This document shows positions 47,494 through 56,785 of a DNA stretch of 64,000 bases, piece after piece. The notes beneath the pieces were generated by a model. It was not told the origin of the DNA. It saw only the letters and a program-made list of their open reading frames with translations, and ran no database searches. The position numbers and the translations under genes are program-made. The stretch is from assembly GCF_009834125.1 (NCBI RefSeq), contig NZ_CP047146.1:4953501-5017500 (forward strand), in the 5' to 3' direction. Source of the DNA: Streptomyces sp. GS7 (lineage in GTDB: Bacteria; Actinomycetota; Actinomycetes; Streptomycetales; Streptomycetaceae). Every line of letters starts with the position of its first letter. The first letter of the stretch is position 1.

Positions 47494-48138
47494 GTGGATC
47501 AACTGCTGAGAATCATGAACTTCAACGTCTCGCGTGACGGAATCGGTGCCGGTGAGCACCAGAGTCTCCAGCGGCCGTTCGGGCACGATCATCCCGAGAG
47601 GCTGTTCGCCTGGGCCGGAGCGACGGCGAGCTGGCCCATGCGCACGGATCCCGGGGGAAGCCGGGGCCTCGACGACTACTTCACGCGAGACTTCACACGC
47701 AACATCGGTGCCGAGATCATGGGCCGCAACAAGTTCGGGCCCCAGCGCGGGCCCTGGCAGGACCATGAGTGGCGCGGCTGGTGGGGGGAGGAGCCCCCGT
47801 TCCACACTCCGGTGTTCGTCATGACCCACCACCAGCGTCCGTCGTTCACGCTCTGCGACACCACGTTCCACTTCGTCGACGGCTCCCCGGCCACGATCCT
47901 GGAACGGGCGCGGGAAGCGGCACAGGGCAAGGACGTCCGACTCGGCGGCGGGGTCACCATCATCCGGCAGTTCCTTGATGCCGACCTCGTCGACACCATG
48001 CATGTGGCGGTCTCGCCGGTCAAGCTCGGGTCCGGACTACGACTCTGGGAGTCTCCCGATGAGCTGCTCGACCGGTTCCACCTGGAGGTGGTGCCCAGCC
48101 CGAGCGGCGTGACGCACCACCTGTTCTGGCGAAGGTGA
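47494..48138 (+). CDS. Dihydrofolate reductase-family (RibD C-terminal-like) protein
   Basis: 214 residues from a GTG at 47494 with GAGGAA 4 nt upstream; an in-frame ATG at 47464 would add 10 residues but lacks a site. Family segments visible: an N-terminal strand-loop ending RDGIGAG, IMGRNKFGP, HHQRPSFTLCDTTFHFVDG, VRLGGGVTIIRQFLDADLVD and a final LEVVPSPSGVTHHLFWRR. These proteins reduce pterin-, flavin-precursor- or unknown substrates with NADPH. It survives intact within a decayed region. Confidence 0.85.
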   Translation: MDQLLRIMNFNVSRDGIGAGEHQSLQRPFGHDHPERLFAWAGATASWPMRTDPGGSRGLDDYFTRDFTRNIGAEIMGRNKFGPQRGPWQDHEWRGWWGEEPPFHTPVFVMTHHQRPSFTLCDTTFHFVDGSPATILERAREAAQGKDVRLGGGVTIIRQFLDADLVDTMHVAVSPVKLGSGLRLWESPDELLDRFHLEVVPSPSGVTHHLFWRR

Positions 48139-48447
48139 GTGACGCGAGGCCCACTTGAGTTCACTTCCGGCGGGTCGGCCGGAAGCAGACGGGGTGCCGG
48201 GCAGGGCCGTCACACTCTCCGCCCGGCACCCGAGCGCACGAGTCGGCCCCGGATGCTGCGCCACGGGGAAAGGGCGGCGGCCGAGGCCGGTGTGTGGTGA
48301 ACTCTGGTGGCTCAGGCGGAGATTCCAGCTGGCCAGGCCGGGCTCGTCATGCCGAACCAGGGCCGGGCTGAGGGGCTCGGGAGCCGGGCGGTCGGAGCCC
48401 CTCCACAGGCGATGGGTCCCTCGCGCAGGGCCGTGAGGGACGGGGCA
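48139..48447. other. Gap without a supported gene
   Basis: 309 nt downstream of the DHFR-family gene. Nothing recognisable. Confidence 0.4.
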
Positions 48448-48702
48448 TCAGCCGGAGCGATGCGATTCGGGGCGGTGTGGCCGGAGCCGGAGCTGGCGGC
48501 GGTAGCGCGTGCGCCTGCTGCTTGAGGCCGGGCGGTCTCCAGCGGCGGGGGCCTGCGGGGACTTCCCGACGGCTCCTCCGTGCAGCATCAGCAGTGTGCC
48601 GGTGGCGAAGACCACGAGGAACAGCGTGATCGATCCGGTGGCCATCAGTACGGCGTGGGCGTGGAGCATCTGGTTGGCCAGGGCGAGAACCACGGCCAGC
48701 AC
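48448..48702 (-). CDS. Possible small two-helix membrane protein
   Basis: 84 residues from a GTG at 48702 with GGGAAG 4-5 nt upstream. The first half contains two hydrophobic segments (LAVVLALANQMLHAHAVLMA and ITLFLVVFATGTLLML); the second half is Arg-rich and may be out of the true frame. Could be the remnant of a larger gene. No family recognised. Confidence 0.4.
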   Translation of the reverse strand: MLAVVLALANQMLHAHAVLMATGSITLFLVVFATGTLLMLHGGAVGKSPQAPAAGDRPASSSRRTRYRRQLRLRPHRPESHRSG

Positions 48703-48802
48703 ACTGCTTCCCGCGGACGAGAGCTGTGGCTACCCCGGTCGCTGCGCTCCCCCGGCGGCCCGAGCCCCAGCCGCACACGTGTCCGTCTGCGAGGGCACGT
48801 TC

Positions 48803-49360
48803 ATGGCCGATCCCTGCCTCCGCCAGGTCTACTGCTCAGCCATCTGCCGTCGGGAAGCGGAACGACAGCGTGAACGCGAGCGGGCCCGGTTCCGCGCCGA
48901 GGTGGACGCGGCGGGCAAGGTCGGTGGGTTCCACACCGCGCAGGTGGTGGACGCCGAACCGGACGGAGAGCCGCCCTGGCTGGCCACGGCGTATGTGCCG
49001 GGCCCGACGCTCGCCCACTTGATCGCCACCGAAGAGCCCATGGCCAAGGCCGAGTTGAGACAGCTCGGCGCGGCGCTGGCGGAGGCACTGGAGGCAGTGC
49101 ACGGGTGCGGGCTTGTGCATCGCGATCTGAAGCCGGGCAACATCATCAGGGCGCCGGACGGTCCACGGGTCGTGGACTTCGGGATCGCCCGGGCTGTCGA
49201 GTCCACCCGGCTGACGACGACCGGTCACGCCTTCGGCACCGCGGCTGTCTCGCGCCCGAGCAGGCGGAGGGCCGGGAAGTGACAGGCGGCGCCGATGTGT
49301 TCGCCCTTGGCGCCGTCCTCGTGGCGGGCCTTGCACTGGGCCGGGACCGATGCGGCGCCG
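48803..49360 (+). pseudogene. Frameshifted Ser/Thr protein kinase remnant
   Basis: The catalytic core of a bacterial Ser/Thr kinase is legible: GFHTAQVVDAEPDGEPPWL, LVHRDLKPGNII (catalytic loop), VVDFGIAR (DFG) and FGTAA. Just after FGTAA, near 49240, the frame is lost, and the expected SPEQAEG sequence continues in the neighbouring frame (APEQAEGREV, then GADVFALGAVL). The N-lobe with the P-loop and Lys is missing; in its place is a cysteine-containing scrap (VYCSAICRREAERQR) that resembles a zinc-ribbon tail. Inactive. Confidence 0.75.
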
Positions 49361-49444
49361 TCGAGCGGCTGGCAGCGGTCGAGAAGCCGGCGGTGGACCG
49401 TGGGTGTGGCGGTGACACGCAGGCTGTAGCCCTGGCCGTGCTGG

Positions 49445-49632
49445 CCACGGGAGTTTGGGCGCGATCTTCGTCGTACACCTGACGGTGTGCGACCCGTTCC
49501 AGGTGTAGGCGATCGGTACGTTGCGCGGGGTTCCGTCCTTGGCGACGTAGGCCAGGCGGGTCACGTCACGGGCCAGCAACTCCTGGCTGATCGGGCGGTT
49601 CAGAGAACCTCGGTGAGCTCGTTCGGCTGCAT
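49445..49632 (-). pseudogene. Truncated and frameshifted pyridoxamine-phosphate-oxidase-like gene
   Basis: From the ATG at 49632 the frame stops after ten codons (MQPNELTEVL). One extra base at about 49605 separates it from the continuing sequence RPISQELLARDVTRLAYVAK, then GTPRNVPIAYTWNG, the usual start of PPOX/F420-type proteins. Similarity ends near 49445 where the kinase fragment's 3' region begins. Non-functional. Confidence 0.7.
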
Positions 49633-49649
49633 GGTTCGGTTCCTCCATC

Positions 49650-50090
49650 TCAGCGCAGTTGCTCGGCCAGTCCGACGATGATGCCCTCCGGTCCGCGGAG
49701 GTAGCAGAGCAGATAGCTGTCCTCGAACCGGGCGATCTCGCCGACGAGTTCGGCGCCGTGAGGGCGCAGGCGGGCAACGGTCTCCTCAATGTCGTCGACG
49801 GCGAACATGACGCGGTGCGTGCCCAGAATGTTGTGCGGCCGGTTGCGCGGCCCGGCGCTGATCACCGCGGGGCTGCGGTACTTCGCCAGCTCGATCCGGC
49901 TGTGACCGTCCGGGGTCCGGACCATCGCGATGTCACAGCGGACGCCGTCGAGTCCGGTGCACTGGTCGGCGAAGAGGCCCTCGACCTCCGCCCTGCCCTC
50001 CAGCTCCATACCGAGTTCCACGAAGAACGCGATGGCGGCATCCATGTCCTCGACGACGATGCCGACGTTGTCCATCCGCTGAATCGCCAT
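49650..50090 (-). CDS. VOC-superfamily (glyoxalase-like) protein
   Basis: 146 residues from the ATG at 50090, with AGGAGGAAGAAGGAG upstream. The protein reads as a full VOC module: MDNVGIVVEDMDAAIAFFVE, SRIELAKYRSPA with the metal-ligand Glu, HRVMFAVDDIEETVARLR and LCYLRGPEGIIVGLAEQL. It looks intact, unlike the genes next to it. Substrate unknown. Confidence 0.9.
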   Translation of the reverse strand: MAIQRMDNVGIVVEDMDAAIAFFVELGMELEGRAEVEGLFADQCTGLDGVRCDIAMVRTPDGHSRIELAKYRSPAVISAGPRNRPHNILGTHRVMFAVDDIEETVARLRPHGAELVGEIARFEDSYLLCYLRGPEGIIVGLAEQLR

Positions 50091-50218
50091 GCTGGCTTCT
50101 CCTTCTTCCTCCTGCGGCCGGTGGTGGCCGCTGATGTCCTTGGGACGGAGCCGGTGGCACGTTCTCGACATCCGCAGACCGCCGAACTCCGAAAAATCTG
50201 GATCGCGCATCAGCACCG

Positions 50219-50395
50219 CTACAGCAGACCCACGAGCCAGGCGCCACCACCGAGGGTGAGTGCGGCACAGGTGGCTGCTCCCATGCAGACGAGCAGCCGC
50301 AGCGTGCCGTCCCCGCTTTTCCATGCTTCCTCGGCGATTCGCAGCGTGCGCGCTTGAGCATGCGCCTCCCCAATCAATTCACGGTTCCGGGTCAC
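50219..50395 (-). CDS. Possible small membrane protein
   Basis: 58 residues from a GTG at 50395. A charged N-terminus (RNRELIGEAHAQARTLRIAE) is followed by one hydrophobic segment (LVCMGAATCAALTLGGGAWL). Coding bias is good, but the start lacks a well-spaced ribosome site. May be a gene remnant. Confidence 0.35.
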   Translation of the reverse strand: MTRNRELIGEAHAQARTLRIAEEAWKSGDGTLRLLVCMGAATCAALTLGGGAWLVGLL

Positions 50396-50449
50396 CCTTG
50401 GCGGGTGGAGTTCCCCGTGCCGCTCGCCCTCGCCGCACCACACCCCTGC

Positions 50450-50562
50450 CGCGCTTGCGGATTCCGGCGACGATGGCGTTGACGTCCTGGATGGAGCGGC
50501 CGAGCCGGTCCGGGGAGGGGACGACGAGGGTGTCGCCTTCGCGGAAGTAGCCGAGGGCCTTC
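50450..50562 (-). pseudogene. Serine recombinase (resolvase) fragment
   Basis: About 38 codons on the minus strand (ALGYFREGDTLVVPSPDRLG, then RSIQDVNAIVAGIRKRG) match the catalytic-domain core of Tn3-type resolvases. Both ends are missing. Confidence 0.7.
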
Positions 50563-50696
50563 CAGGGCGGTGTCAGCCCTCGGGCGCGGTGGCGGCCTCA
50601 CATCATGAACTGCGCTCCCTCGCAACCTGATGCGCGCCTCTGCCCCCCTCTTCTGCGTTGACGGATCGATGTGGTCGAACCGGCCCAACTGTTGCC

Positions 50697-50960
50697 TATC
50701 GAGGGGGATTCGATGTTCCGTTGGTGGAGCTCGTCGAGCGCAACCCGGCCCTGACCGGGTTCGTGCCGTTCCCAAAGCGGTGGATCGTGGAGCGTGCCTA
50801 CGGGATCTTGATGCTGCACCGCAGGCTGGTACGCGACTACGAGCATCTGCCGCGCAGTTCGGAGTCGCCGGTGTACTGGGCGATGACCGCGGTGATACTG
50901 CGCCGGCTGACCGGGGCCACCGCTGCGGCCTGGCGCAGCACATGTGCGGCGGGGAACTGA
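50697..50960 (+). mobile_element. IS5-family transposase remnant (C-terminal part)
   Basis: The stretch RNPALTGFVPFPKRWIVERA, then YGILMLHRRLVRDYEHLP and SPVYWAMTAVILRRL is the C-terminal DDE region of IS5-type transposases, including the catalytic Glu in WIVERAYG. The N-terminal half and the terminal inverted repeats are not found. Confidence 0.75.
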
Positions 50961-51192
50961 CCCTCGGGGCGGCCTCGAAGAACATGCCCCACAAGCATCC
51001 CTTCAGCCAGGCGCACAGTGGAACGGCCGCGACTCACGCAACGGCAAGCGGTCCAAGACTGTCCTGGCTAACGTCGGCCCGGTCGAGGTGGGCGGGGACA
51101 AGCCCCTCCCCGAACTACCCATCTGCTGAGCACGGTTCCCGACAGCCCGGTGCCTGGCGGGCCCGCACACCCGCCAGGCACTCCGGTGTGGC
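50961..51192. other. Short gap after the IS5 remnant
   Basis: No gene supported. The 3' end abuts the alpha-galactosidase stop codon. Confidence 0.4.
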
Positions 51193-52488
51193 TCAGCTGC
51201 CGCCCTTGAGAGCGGTGACTCGGTAGACGGCGGTGCCATGAGCGGGCACGGTCGCGGATATGGTGCCGGTGGTGTGCGTGTCGTGGTGCTGCCACAGGTC
51301 GCGCAGCCGGTAGTCGTCGGCCTGCGGGAGGCCCACGTCCTGGGCGGTGGTGGAGATCTGCTGCGGCTCGTCGGTCTCGTTGAAAAGCGCCACCGCACGG
51401 GCGCCGTCGGCCAGTTGCTTGACCAGCGTCCAGCGGCCGGAGTCGGACCGTAGCACGGTGGCCTGCTTGCCCAGGCGGTCCTGGTCGAGCGCGATGACGT
51501 CCTTGTTGGTCAGGATCTCGAAGGTCTCCGGGGTGGCCTTGCGCAGGTCGGAGCCGATCAGGAGCGGCGCGGACATCATTGACCACAGGGTGAAGTGGCT
51601 GCGGTACTCGGCGTCGGTCATCCCTCCGTTGCCGACCTCCAGCATGTCCGGGTCATTCCAGTGCCCGGGGCCGGCGTACCGCGCCAGCGGCAGGTTCTGC
51701 TTGGCGATACCGAGCATGCTCGACCAGGAGTCACTGATGTCCCCGGTGGTACGCCACAGATGTCCTGTGTCCGACGCCCACTCCCAGGGCTTGTTCTCGC
51801 CCCATTCGCAGATGCTGTAGACGATGGGCCGCCCTGTGGCCTTCAGGGCGGCCCCCATGGTGCGGTACCGCTGCTGGGCGTCCACGCCCTGGTTGTTGCA
51901 GTTGTCATACTTGAGGTAGTCCACGCCCCAGTCGGCGAACTGCCGGGCGTCGGAACGCTCATGGCCGAGACCGCCGGGGAAGCCGTCCGGGTCGCAGGTC
52001 TTGGTGCCGGCGCTGGTGTAGATGCCGAATTTCAGGCCCTTGGCGTGCACATAGTCGGCGACCGCCTTGATGCCATGCGGGAAGCGCCGCGGATCCGGTA
52101 CGAGCTTGCCGTTCCCGTCGCGCGCGGGCCGCGCCCAGCAGTCGTCGAGATTGACGTACCGGTAGCCGGCCTCCTTGAGTCCCTTGGACACGAACAGATC
52201 GGCGACGCCCTTGACCATGTCCTCGTTGAACTCGGCCCGGCAGTGCGTGGAGTTCCAGTTGTTGAAGCCCATCGGGGGCGTCTTGGCGAGCCCGTCGGGG
52301 AGCCGGGGTGCGCGGCCAGCGTCCACGGTGCCGCTGATGGGAACGGGGCCGGCGGCACCCGGGACGTGGGGTGTGCTCGCCAAGGCGGGCAGGGCGGTCA
52401 CCCCGGCCGTACACAGCAGTGCGGCGGACAGCGCTCCGACGATTCTTGGGTGGTTCCGCCGGCGGATGGTGTGTATGTGAACGCGCAT
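51193..52488 (-). CDS. Secreted GH27 alpha-galactosidase
   Basis: 431 residues from the ATG at 52488 (GGAGGA 10 nt upstream). A twin-Arg-like, positively charged N-terminus (IRRRNHPRIVGALSAALLC) with cleavage near ALAST marks it as exported. The GH27 barrel starts KTPPMGFNNWNSTHC; the catalytic nucleophile is in YLKYDNCNNQG and the acid/base in WRTTGDISDSW. GHWNDPDMLEVGNGG and the C-terminal beta-domain are intact. It removes alpha-1,6-galactose from melibiose, raffinose or galactomannan. No carbohydrate-binding module is attached. The gene stands alone. Confidence 0.95.
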   Translation of the reverse strand: MRVHIHTIRRRNHPRIVGALSAALLCTAGVTALPALASTPHVPGAAGPVPISGTVDAGRAPRLPDGLAKTPPMGFNNWNSTHCRAEFNEDMVKGVADLFVSKGLKEAGYRYVNLDDCWARPARDGNGKLVPDPRRFPHGIKAVADYVHAKGLKFGIYTSAGTKTCDPDGFPGGLGHERSDARQFADWGVDYLKYDNCNNQGVDAQQRYRTMGAALKATGRPIVYSICEWGENKPWEWASDTGHLWRTTGDISDSWSSMLGIAKQNLPLARYAGPGHWNDPDMLEVGNGGMTDAEYRSHFTLWSMMSAPLLIGSDLRKATPETFEILTNKDVIALDQDRLGKQATVLRSDSGRWTLVKQLADGARAVALFNETDEPQQISTTAQDVGLPQADDYRLRDLWQHHDTHTTGTISATVPAHGTAVYRVTALKGGS

Positions 52489-52833
52489 GGTTCGCGTCCT
52501 CCGTCTTCGTGAGAGGGGGTGGGGACGTGCACCTGTCACTGATGGGTGCTTACGGTAGAACTTGTTGAAGTCTGTTGGAAGGGGGTGCGGCGCGGTTCTT
52601 TCCCTCCCGTCAAACCGCAGGGCATACCGGGCTGTTCGGGATGCGGCACGCTAGAGGTGTTCTGTCCTGTCGGCTTTCGCGACTGAGGACAGCAGGGCAA
52701 GGACGGGGCAGCATCCCGTCAACCCACGGCGACTCAACCGCGTACCGGGTAGCGGGTAGCGGGTAGCGGGTAGCGGGTAGCGGGTAGCGGGTAGCGGGTA
52801 GCGGGTAGCGGGTAGCGGCAGGATGCCGACTCC
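52489..52833. other. Gap upstream of the alpha-galactosidase gene, with a 7-bp minisatellite
   Basis: 345 nt. The galactosidase promoter should lie at 52500-52600 (AT-richer segment agaacttgttgaagtctgtt). The rest holds the ten-copy 7-bp repeat and no gene. Confidence 0.45.
52747..52816. repeat. 7-bp tandem repeat (gggtagc) x10
   Basis: Ten perfect copies in a row. Three copies equal 21 nt, so the minus-strand translation shows a false seven-residue repeat; no gene there is supported. Confidence 0.95.
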
Positions 52834-54273
52834 ATGACGGTGTACGACTCCCATAGGGCCGCCATCGCGATACGGACTGGCTTTCACATCAGTTTCTCCG
52901 TCTTCGCCGGCCTCGTGGCGGAGGGTGGACACCGCTTGCAGCGCCTCGTCCCAACTGCCGTACCGGCCGATGGTGCTGATGTCCTCGCGGTCCGGCGACG
53001 TACCGGGGGGGGCAGGGGTGTGGGGCTTCCCCTGGCGATGTTGGAGCCCGCATTTCCCGGCCGCGGCAGTCCTACCGCCGGTTCCCCCGCCCCGTCCGTG
53101 GTCGATGAACCCCGTCAAAGGGTGGTGGCCGAAGGTGTTCTTGCAGGTCACCTCCTGGGCCCGCACACCGGTGAATCGCCGACCCAACTCCCCCTTGTCA
53201 AAGGATCGTTGCTCGGCAGCGTCTACGCCCATCTCGACATCCGCGACCGCTTGGTGGTCGTCGACGGCAACCGCGAGCTGCTGCGCGTCGCCCACCGGAA
53301 GCCCGCGGACGGCACATGGCAGCTGTACGTGGACCACTCGCTCTCCCTGGCACAGGCGGTACCGGTGGGAGACGCGGTGGTGGGCCTGTCCCCGGACTGG
53401 CGGGAGCGGGTGTGGTTCGCCACCGCAGGCGGCGTCGTCGGGACTGCCGACGACCGCACCGGGACGGTCATGGCCCTCGCGCTGCCCGCCGGTGAGCGCA
53501 TCACCAACGGCATCTCCACCACCCCACAGGGCACCCTGGTCCCCACCACATACGCGACCTACCTGCTGGCCGCTTCCGCCGACGGCGCCCCGCAGATCCG
53601 TTGGCGGCAGGCGTACGACCAGGGACCGGGCCGCAAGCCGGGCCAGCTGAGCTGGGGCACCGGCTCCGCCCCTACCTCCTTCGGCCCGCGCACCGGCACC
53701 GACCATGTCACCCTCGTCGACATCGCCGGCCCCACCGTGAACCTCCTCGTCTACCGCACCGGCGACGGCCAACAGGTCTGCAAGGTACCGGTGCTGAAGG
53801 CAGGAGGCAGCGGCAGCGAGAACTCGCCCATCGATGTGGGGCGTTCGGTGTACGTGGCCAGCACCTACGGCTGCCCCTACCCCGCCCTGCCCCCGGGCGC
53901 AGAGCCCAGCGTGTCGCCGTCGGCCGACTTCACCGGCGGCATGACCCGGGTCGGCGTCCGGCGCGACGGGAAAGGCTGCGACCTGAAGTGGGACACCACG
54001 GTCCGCTCCGCCACCGTGCCCCTGCTCTCCCTCGCCGACCACCGCATCCACACCGTGCTGCGCGAGCCGGCCACGCCGGGCTCGAACACTCCCTCGCAGC
54101 GAGACCGGTTCACCCACGCCCAGATCGACCCCTGCACCGGCAAGGTCACCCGGGCCCTCCCCCTGGGAGCGGGTGCGCCTTACGACACCCTCCAGCAGGT
54201 CGGCACCATCGCACCCGGCGGCATCGTCTACGAAGGCACCATCAGCGGCGTCCTGCGCATCGCGCACGGCTGA
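52834..54273 (+). CDS. Propeller-like (BamB/PQQ-type) protein, probably lacking its native N-terminus
   Basis: An open frame of 479 codons. From about residue 95 (GTG at 53122) it reads as repeated beta-blades (LLGSVYAHLDIRDRLVVVDG, VVGLSPDWRERVWFATAGG, STTPQGTLVPTTYATYL, PIDVGRSVYVAS) and ends GTIAPGGIVYEGTISGVLRI, like secreted Streptomyces outer-membrane-BamB-like propellers. The first 95 residues look non-native and include no signal peptide; the opposite strand there carries a different coding-like scrap (GRYGSWDEALQAVSTLRHEA). The gene is likely 5'-truncated by rearrangement next to the 7-bp repeat. Function unknown. Confidence 0.55.
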   Translation: MTVYDSHRAAIAIRTGFHISFSVFAGLVAEGGHRLQRLVPTAVPADGADVLAVRRRTGGGRGVGLPLAMLEPAFPGRGSPTAGSPAPSVVDEPRQRVVAEGVLAGHLLGPHTGESPTQLPLVKGSLLGSVYAHLDIRDRLVVVDGNRELLRVAHRKPADGTWQLYVDHSLSLAQAVPVGDAVVGLSPDWRERVWFATAGGVVGTADDRTGTVMALALPAGERITNGISTTPQGTLVPTTYATYLLAASADGAPQIRWRQAYDQGPGRKPGQLSWGTGSAPTSFGPRTGTDHVTLVDIAGPTVNLLVYRTGDGQQVCKVPVLKAGGSGSENSPIDVGRSVYVASTYGCPYPALPPGAEPSVSPSADFTGGMTRVGVRRDGKGCDLKWDTTVRSATVPLLSLADHRIHTVLREPATPGSNTPSQRDRFTHAQIDPCTGKVTRALPLGAGAPYDTLQQVGTIAPGGIVYEGTISGVLRIAHG

Positions 54274-54637
54274 CCGACCGCACGACCCCGGTAAGCCCAT
54301 TCGCAGTGACGAGCTGCCGGACAACTGAGCCTGACCGGAGTCGAATACGGGATGACGCGGGCAGACGGGCGCGGCTGCGGCACGGGCAGGCGCGCCCGCC
54401 TATGGCACGGTGCGACGCCCAGGGCCGTCCGCCGCGCACGCACGTGGGGGCGTTCGTCTGGCGCTGGAACCCTCACCGTAAGCCGACGTCAAGGCTGTCT
54501 CGGCGAAAAGGGCAACCAGCGGGACGGTGAGCAGAGAGGGGGTGGACTCGCCTCTCACGCTTCGCCGGGAGATCCGAAGCTGACTGCCATGCAGTTCGGC
54601 GCGGTGGCACGGGAGTTGGTCAGAGTGCGGTGCATGG
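54274..54637. other. Gap after the propeller-like gene
   Basis: No gene supported. Several overlapping Arg-rich frames exist but none has a ribosome site or family resemblance. Confidence 0.4.
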
Positions 54638-54852
54638 CTGGGCGACCAGCGATGGGCGTTGGCCAGGGGCAAGGTCGTGACCGGTCGGCGTTTCCATCTG
54701 GCCTGCTCGATCGTCGGGGTGCGGCGGCTGCCGAAGCGACACGGGATGGTCCTGGCAGGCCCCCTGGCGCCGGGCTCTGAAGCGGGACGAGGATGCGATA
54801 CAGCTGTGGAAGAAGGGTGTGTGGCCGCTGGTGGAAGCGGCGCGGCGGCGCT
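54638..54852 (+). mobile_element. IS630-type transposase remnant with a frameshift
   Basis: The N-terminal winged-helix region is legible in one frame (RWALARGKVVTGRRFHLA, GVRRLPKRHGM) and continues in another after about 54770 (RALKRDEDAIQLWKKGVW, PLVEAARRRSGLDE). The DDE domain is gone. Confidence 0.65.
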
Positions 54853-55883
54853 CAGGGCTCGACGAGGCGATCGCCCGACAGCAGTGTGCCGGCCTGCTTG
54901 ACGTGCCGCAGTACAGGTGAGACCTCCATACTCTGCAGGCCGGCCAGGGACCCGATGCGATCCGAAGTGAATTCGAATAGCTCGTCGAGGTCTCGGCAGT
55001 GTGCGACCGCGTGGATGTTGTAGGGCCCGGAAACGGCCGCGGCGAAGGCGATCTCGGGCTCCTGCGCAAGCGTGCGTCCGACATTCTTCACCGCCGACGG
55101 ATGCACGCGCAGCCACAGGTTCGCCCGAGCGTGATAGCCCAAAGCGGCTGCGGCGATCTCGACGTCGATGTGGACGACGCGGCGCAGGAGCAAGGCGTGA
55201 AGGCGGCGTGAAACACGCCCCGGAGTGGAGTCCGCCGCTGCGGCGAGGTCGACGAGACTGGCGCGACCGTCCGCAGCAAGAACGTCGAGGATCTTCTCGT
55301 CCTCAGCGGTGAGGTGCACGGGTTCGCGAGTGACGACCGGGGATTCAGTGAAAGGGCAACCGTCGCTCCCGAGCATGGTTTCCTGCTCCGGGGACAGCAC
55401 GCCTTGCAGGGCGGCCCAATAGTGGCCGCGGCCTCCCATGAACTGACGCAGCATGGCGAAGGCGTTGATGTCGAGCACCGCCGCGGTGCGCGGAAGTCGT
55501 CGACCGAGCAGCTCTTCGCGCTGTTCTCGAGTCCGTGACTGAGTCGCGCAGGTGATTTCGTAGCCCGCTGCGCTCAGGGCTACCCAGTTGACATCGTCCC
55601 GCCTGGCGAGTGCGTCGGCGATCGCTGCGACGCTGCCGGGGCGGCAGCGGATTCGCACCAGCCACCTGCTCTGTGCCAGAGCCCCCGGGTTGACCACGCC
55701 GGCGACGCGGATGACCCCTTCGGCTCGCATGCGCCGATACCGGCGGTTGACGGCGCGTTCGGTGAGGCCGAGCGCGACCGCTATCGAGGCGAAAGAGGCT
55801 CGCGGAGCGATCTGCAGTGCACGAATGATTCGCACGTCATCGGGCTGAACATCGACGGACTCGGACATTGATGCGCCTGTCAT
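54852..55883 (-). CDS. Lrp/AsnC-family regulator with duplicated HTH-ligand modules (second copy)
   Basis: 343 residues from the ATG at 55883 (alternative ATG at 55868). Two Lrp modules in tandem: HTH with VALGLTERAVNRRYRRM and sensor WLVRIRCRPGSVAAIADAL, then a second HTH (LTAEDEKILDVLAADGRASL) and sensor (LWLRVHPSAVKNVGRTL, FAAAVSGPYNIHAVAH). The layout equals that of the regulator at 32271-33242. It is divergent from an SDR/amidohydrolase pair, 185 nt away, which it probably controls in response to the pathway substrate. Confidence 0.9.
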   Translation of the reverse strand: MTGASMSESVDVQPDDVRIIRALQIAPRASFASIAVALGLTERAVNRRYRRMRAEGVIRVAGVVNPGALAQSRWLVRIRCRPGSVAAIADALARRDDVNWVALSAAGYEITCATQSRTREQREELLGRRLPRTAAVLDINAFAMLRQFMGGRGHYWAALQGVLSPEQETMLGSDGCPFTESPVVTREPVHLTAEDEKILDVLAADGRASLVDLAAAADSTPGRVSRRLHALLLRRVVHIDVEIAAAALGYHARANLWLRVHPSAVKNVGRTLAQEPEIAFAAAVSGPYNIHAVAHCRDLDELFEFTSDRIGSLAGLQSMEVSPVLRHVKQAGTLLSGDRLVEP

Positions 55884-56068
55884 GGGGGAAATCCTACAAA
55901 CAAGCCCCCTCGACTCGCCCCGGCGACAGCACGGCGGACAGACTTTCCACGCACAGATGAAGAGCCACCGCAGCACCACCGACCGACGCCGCCCCGGGGT
56001 CTCGGTGACGGACGCACGAAGTGAACTCACCACGCAAAGAATCACGTGAAGAACGGAGATGACGCCGG

Positions 56069-56785
56069 ATGTCATCGACTGTCACAGGCCAGCACACGCC
56101 AACCGCTCTCATCATCGGGGCCTCACGCGGCCTCGGCCACGCGATGGCGGCCGAATTCCTCGGCAGGAGTTGGAACGTTATCGGCACCGTCCGCGACGCC
56201 GGCGCCCGAACGCCCCTGCACGGTCTCGCAGACCGAGCCGACGGGCGCGTCACCATCGAGCATCTCGACATCAACGAGCCCAACCACCTGGCGCCGCTGC
56301 ACGAGCGTCTCGCGCAACGCCGGCTCGACCTGCTCTTCGTCAACGCAGGCACCACGAACAATGAGCAGACACCGATCGGCGCGGTTCCGACAGCTGATTT
56401 CGTCGAGGTGATGATCACCAACGCTCTCAGCCCCATGCGCGTCATCGAAGCGCTCGAAGACCTCGTATCCCCCACCGGACTCATCGGAGCCATGTCGTCC
56501 GGGCAAGGCAGCATCACGAACAACACGACCGCAGGCCGCGAGGTCTACCGCGGAAGCAAAGCGGCCCTGAACATGTTCATGCGCAGCTTCGCGACCCGGC
56601 AGGCCGAGACACAGCGCGCCTTCGTCCTCATGGCACCAGGCTGGATTCGCACCGCACTCGGGGGGCCGGACGCGCCGTTCACCATCGAGGAAAGCGTCCC
56701 ACTGTTGGTCGACGTCCTGCTGTCCAAGCTCGGCACGCCCGGTCTGGCGTATCTGGACCGCTCGGGCCAGATAGTGCCTTGGTAA
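56069..56785 (+). CDS. Short-chain dehydrogenase/reductase (SDR)
   Basis: 238 residues from the ATG at 56069 (GGAG 10-13 nt upstream). The cofactor loop is IIGASRGLGHAMA, NAG is in LFVNAGTTNN, and the catalytic residues are Ser in MSSGQGS and Tyr/Lys in VYRGSKAALN. TVRDAG after the second strand suggests NADP(H). It is followed by an amidohydrolase gene 150 nt downstream and opposed by an Lrp-type regulator, a layout typical of a small catabolic unit. Confidence 0.92.
   Translation: MSSTVTGQHTPTALIIGASRGLGHAMAAEFLGRSWNVIGTVRDAGARTPLHGLADRADGRVTIEHLDINEPNHLAPLHERLAQRRLDLLFVNAGTTNNEQTPIGAVPTADFVEVMITNALSPMRVIEALEDLVSPTGLIGAMSSGQGSITNNTTAGREVYRGSKAALNMFMRSFATRQAETQRAFVLMAPGWIRTALGGPDAPFTIEESVPLLVDVLLSKLGTPGLAYLDRSGQIVPW

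Noticed and set aside
52747..52816. CRISPR-like array
   Set aside because: The 7-bp units are contiguous without spacers. No array or cas gene exists in the window.
52651..54324. Minus-strand frame with a seven-residue repeat (LPATRYP)
   Set aside because: The repeat is the translation of the 7-bp minisatellite, and the rest is antisense to the propeller-like gene.
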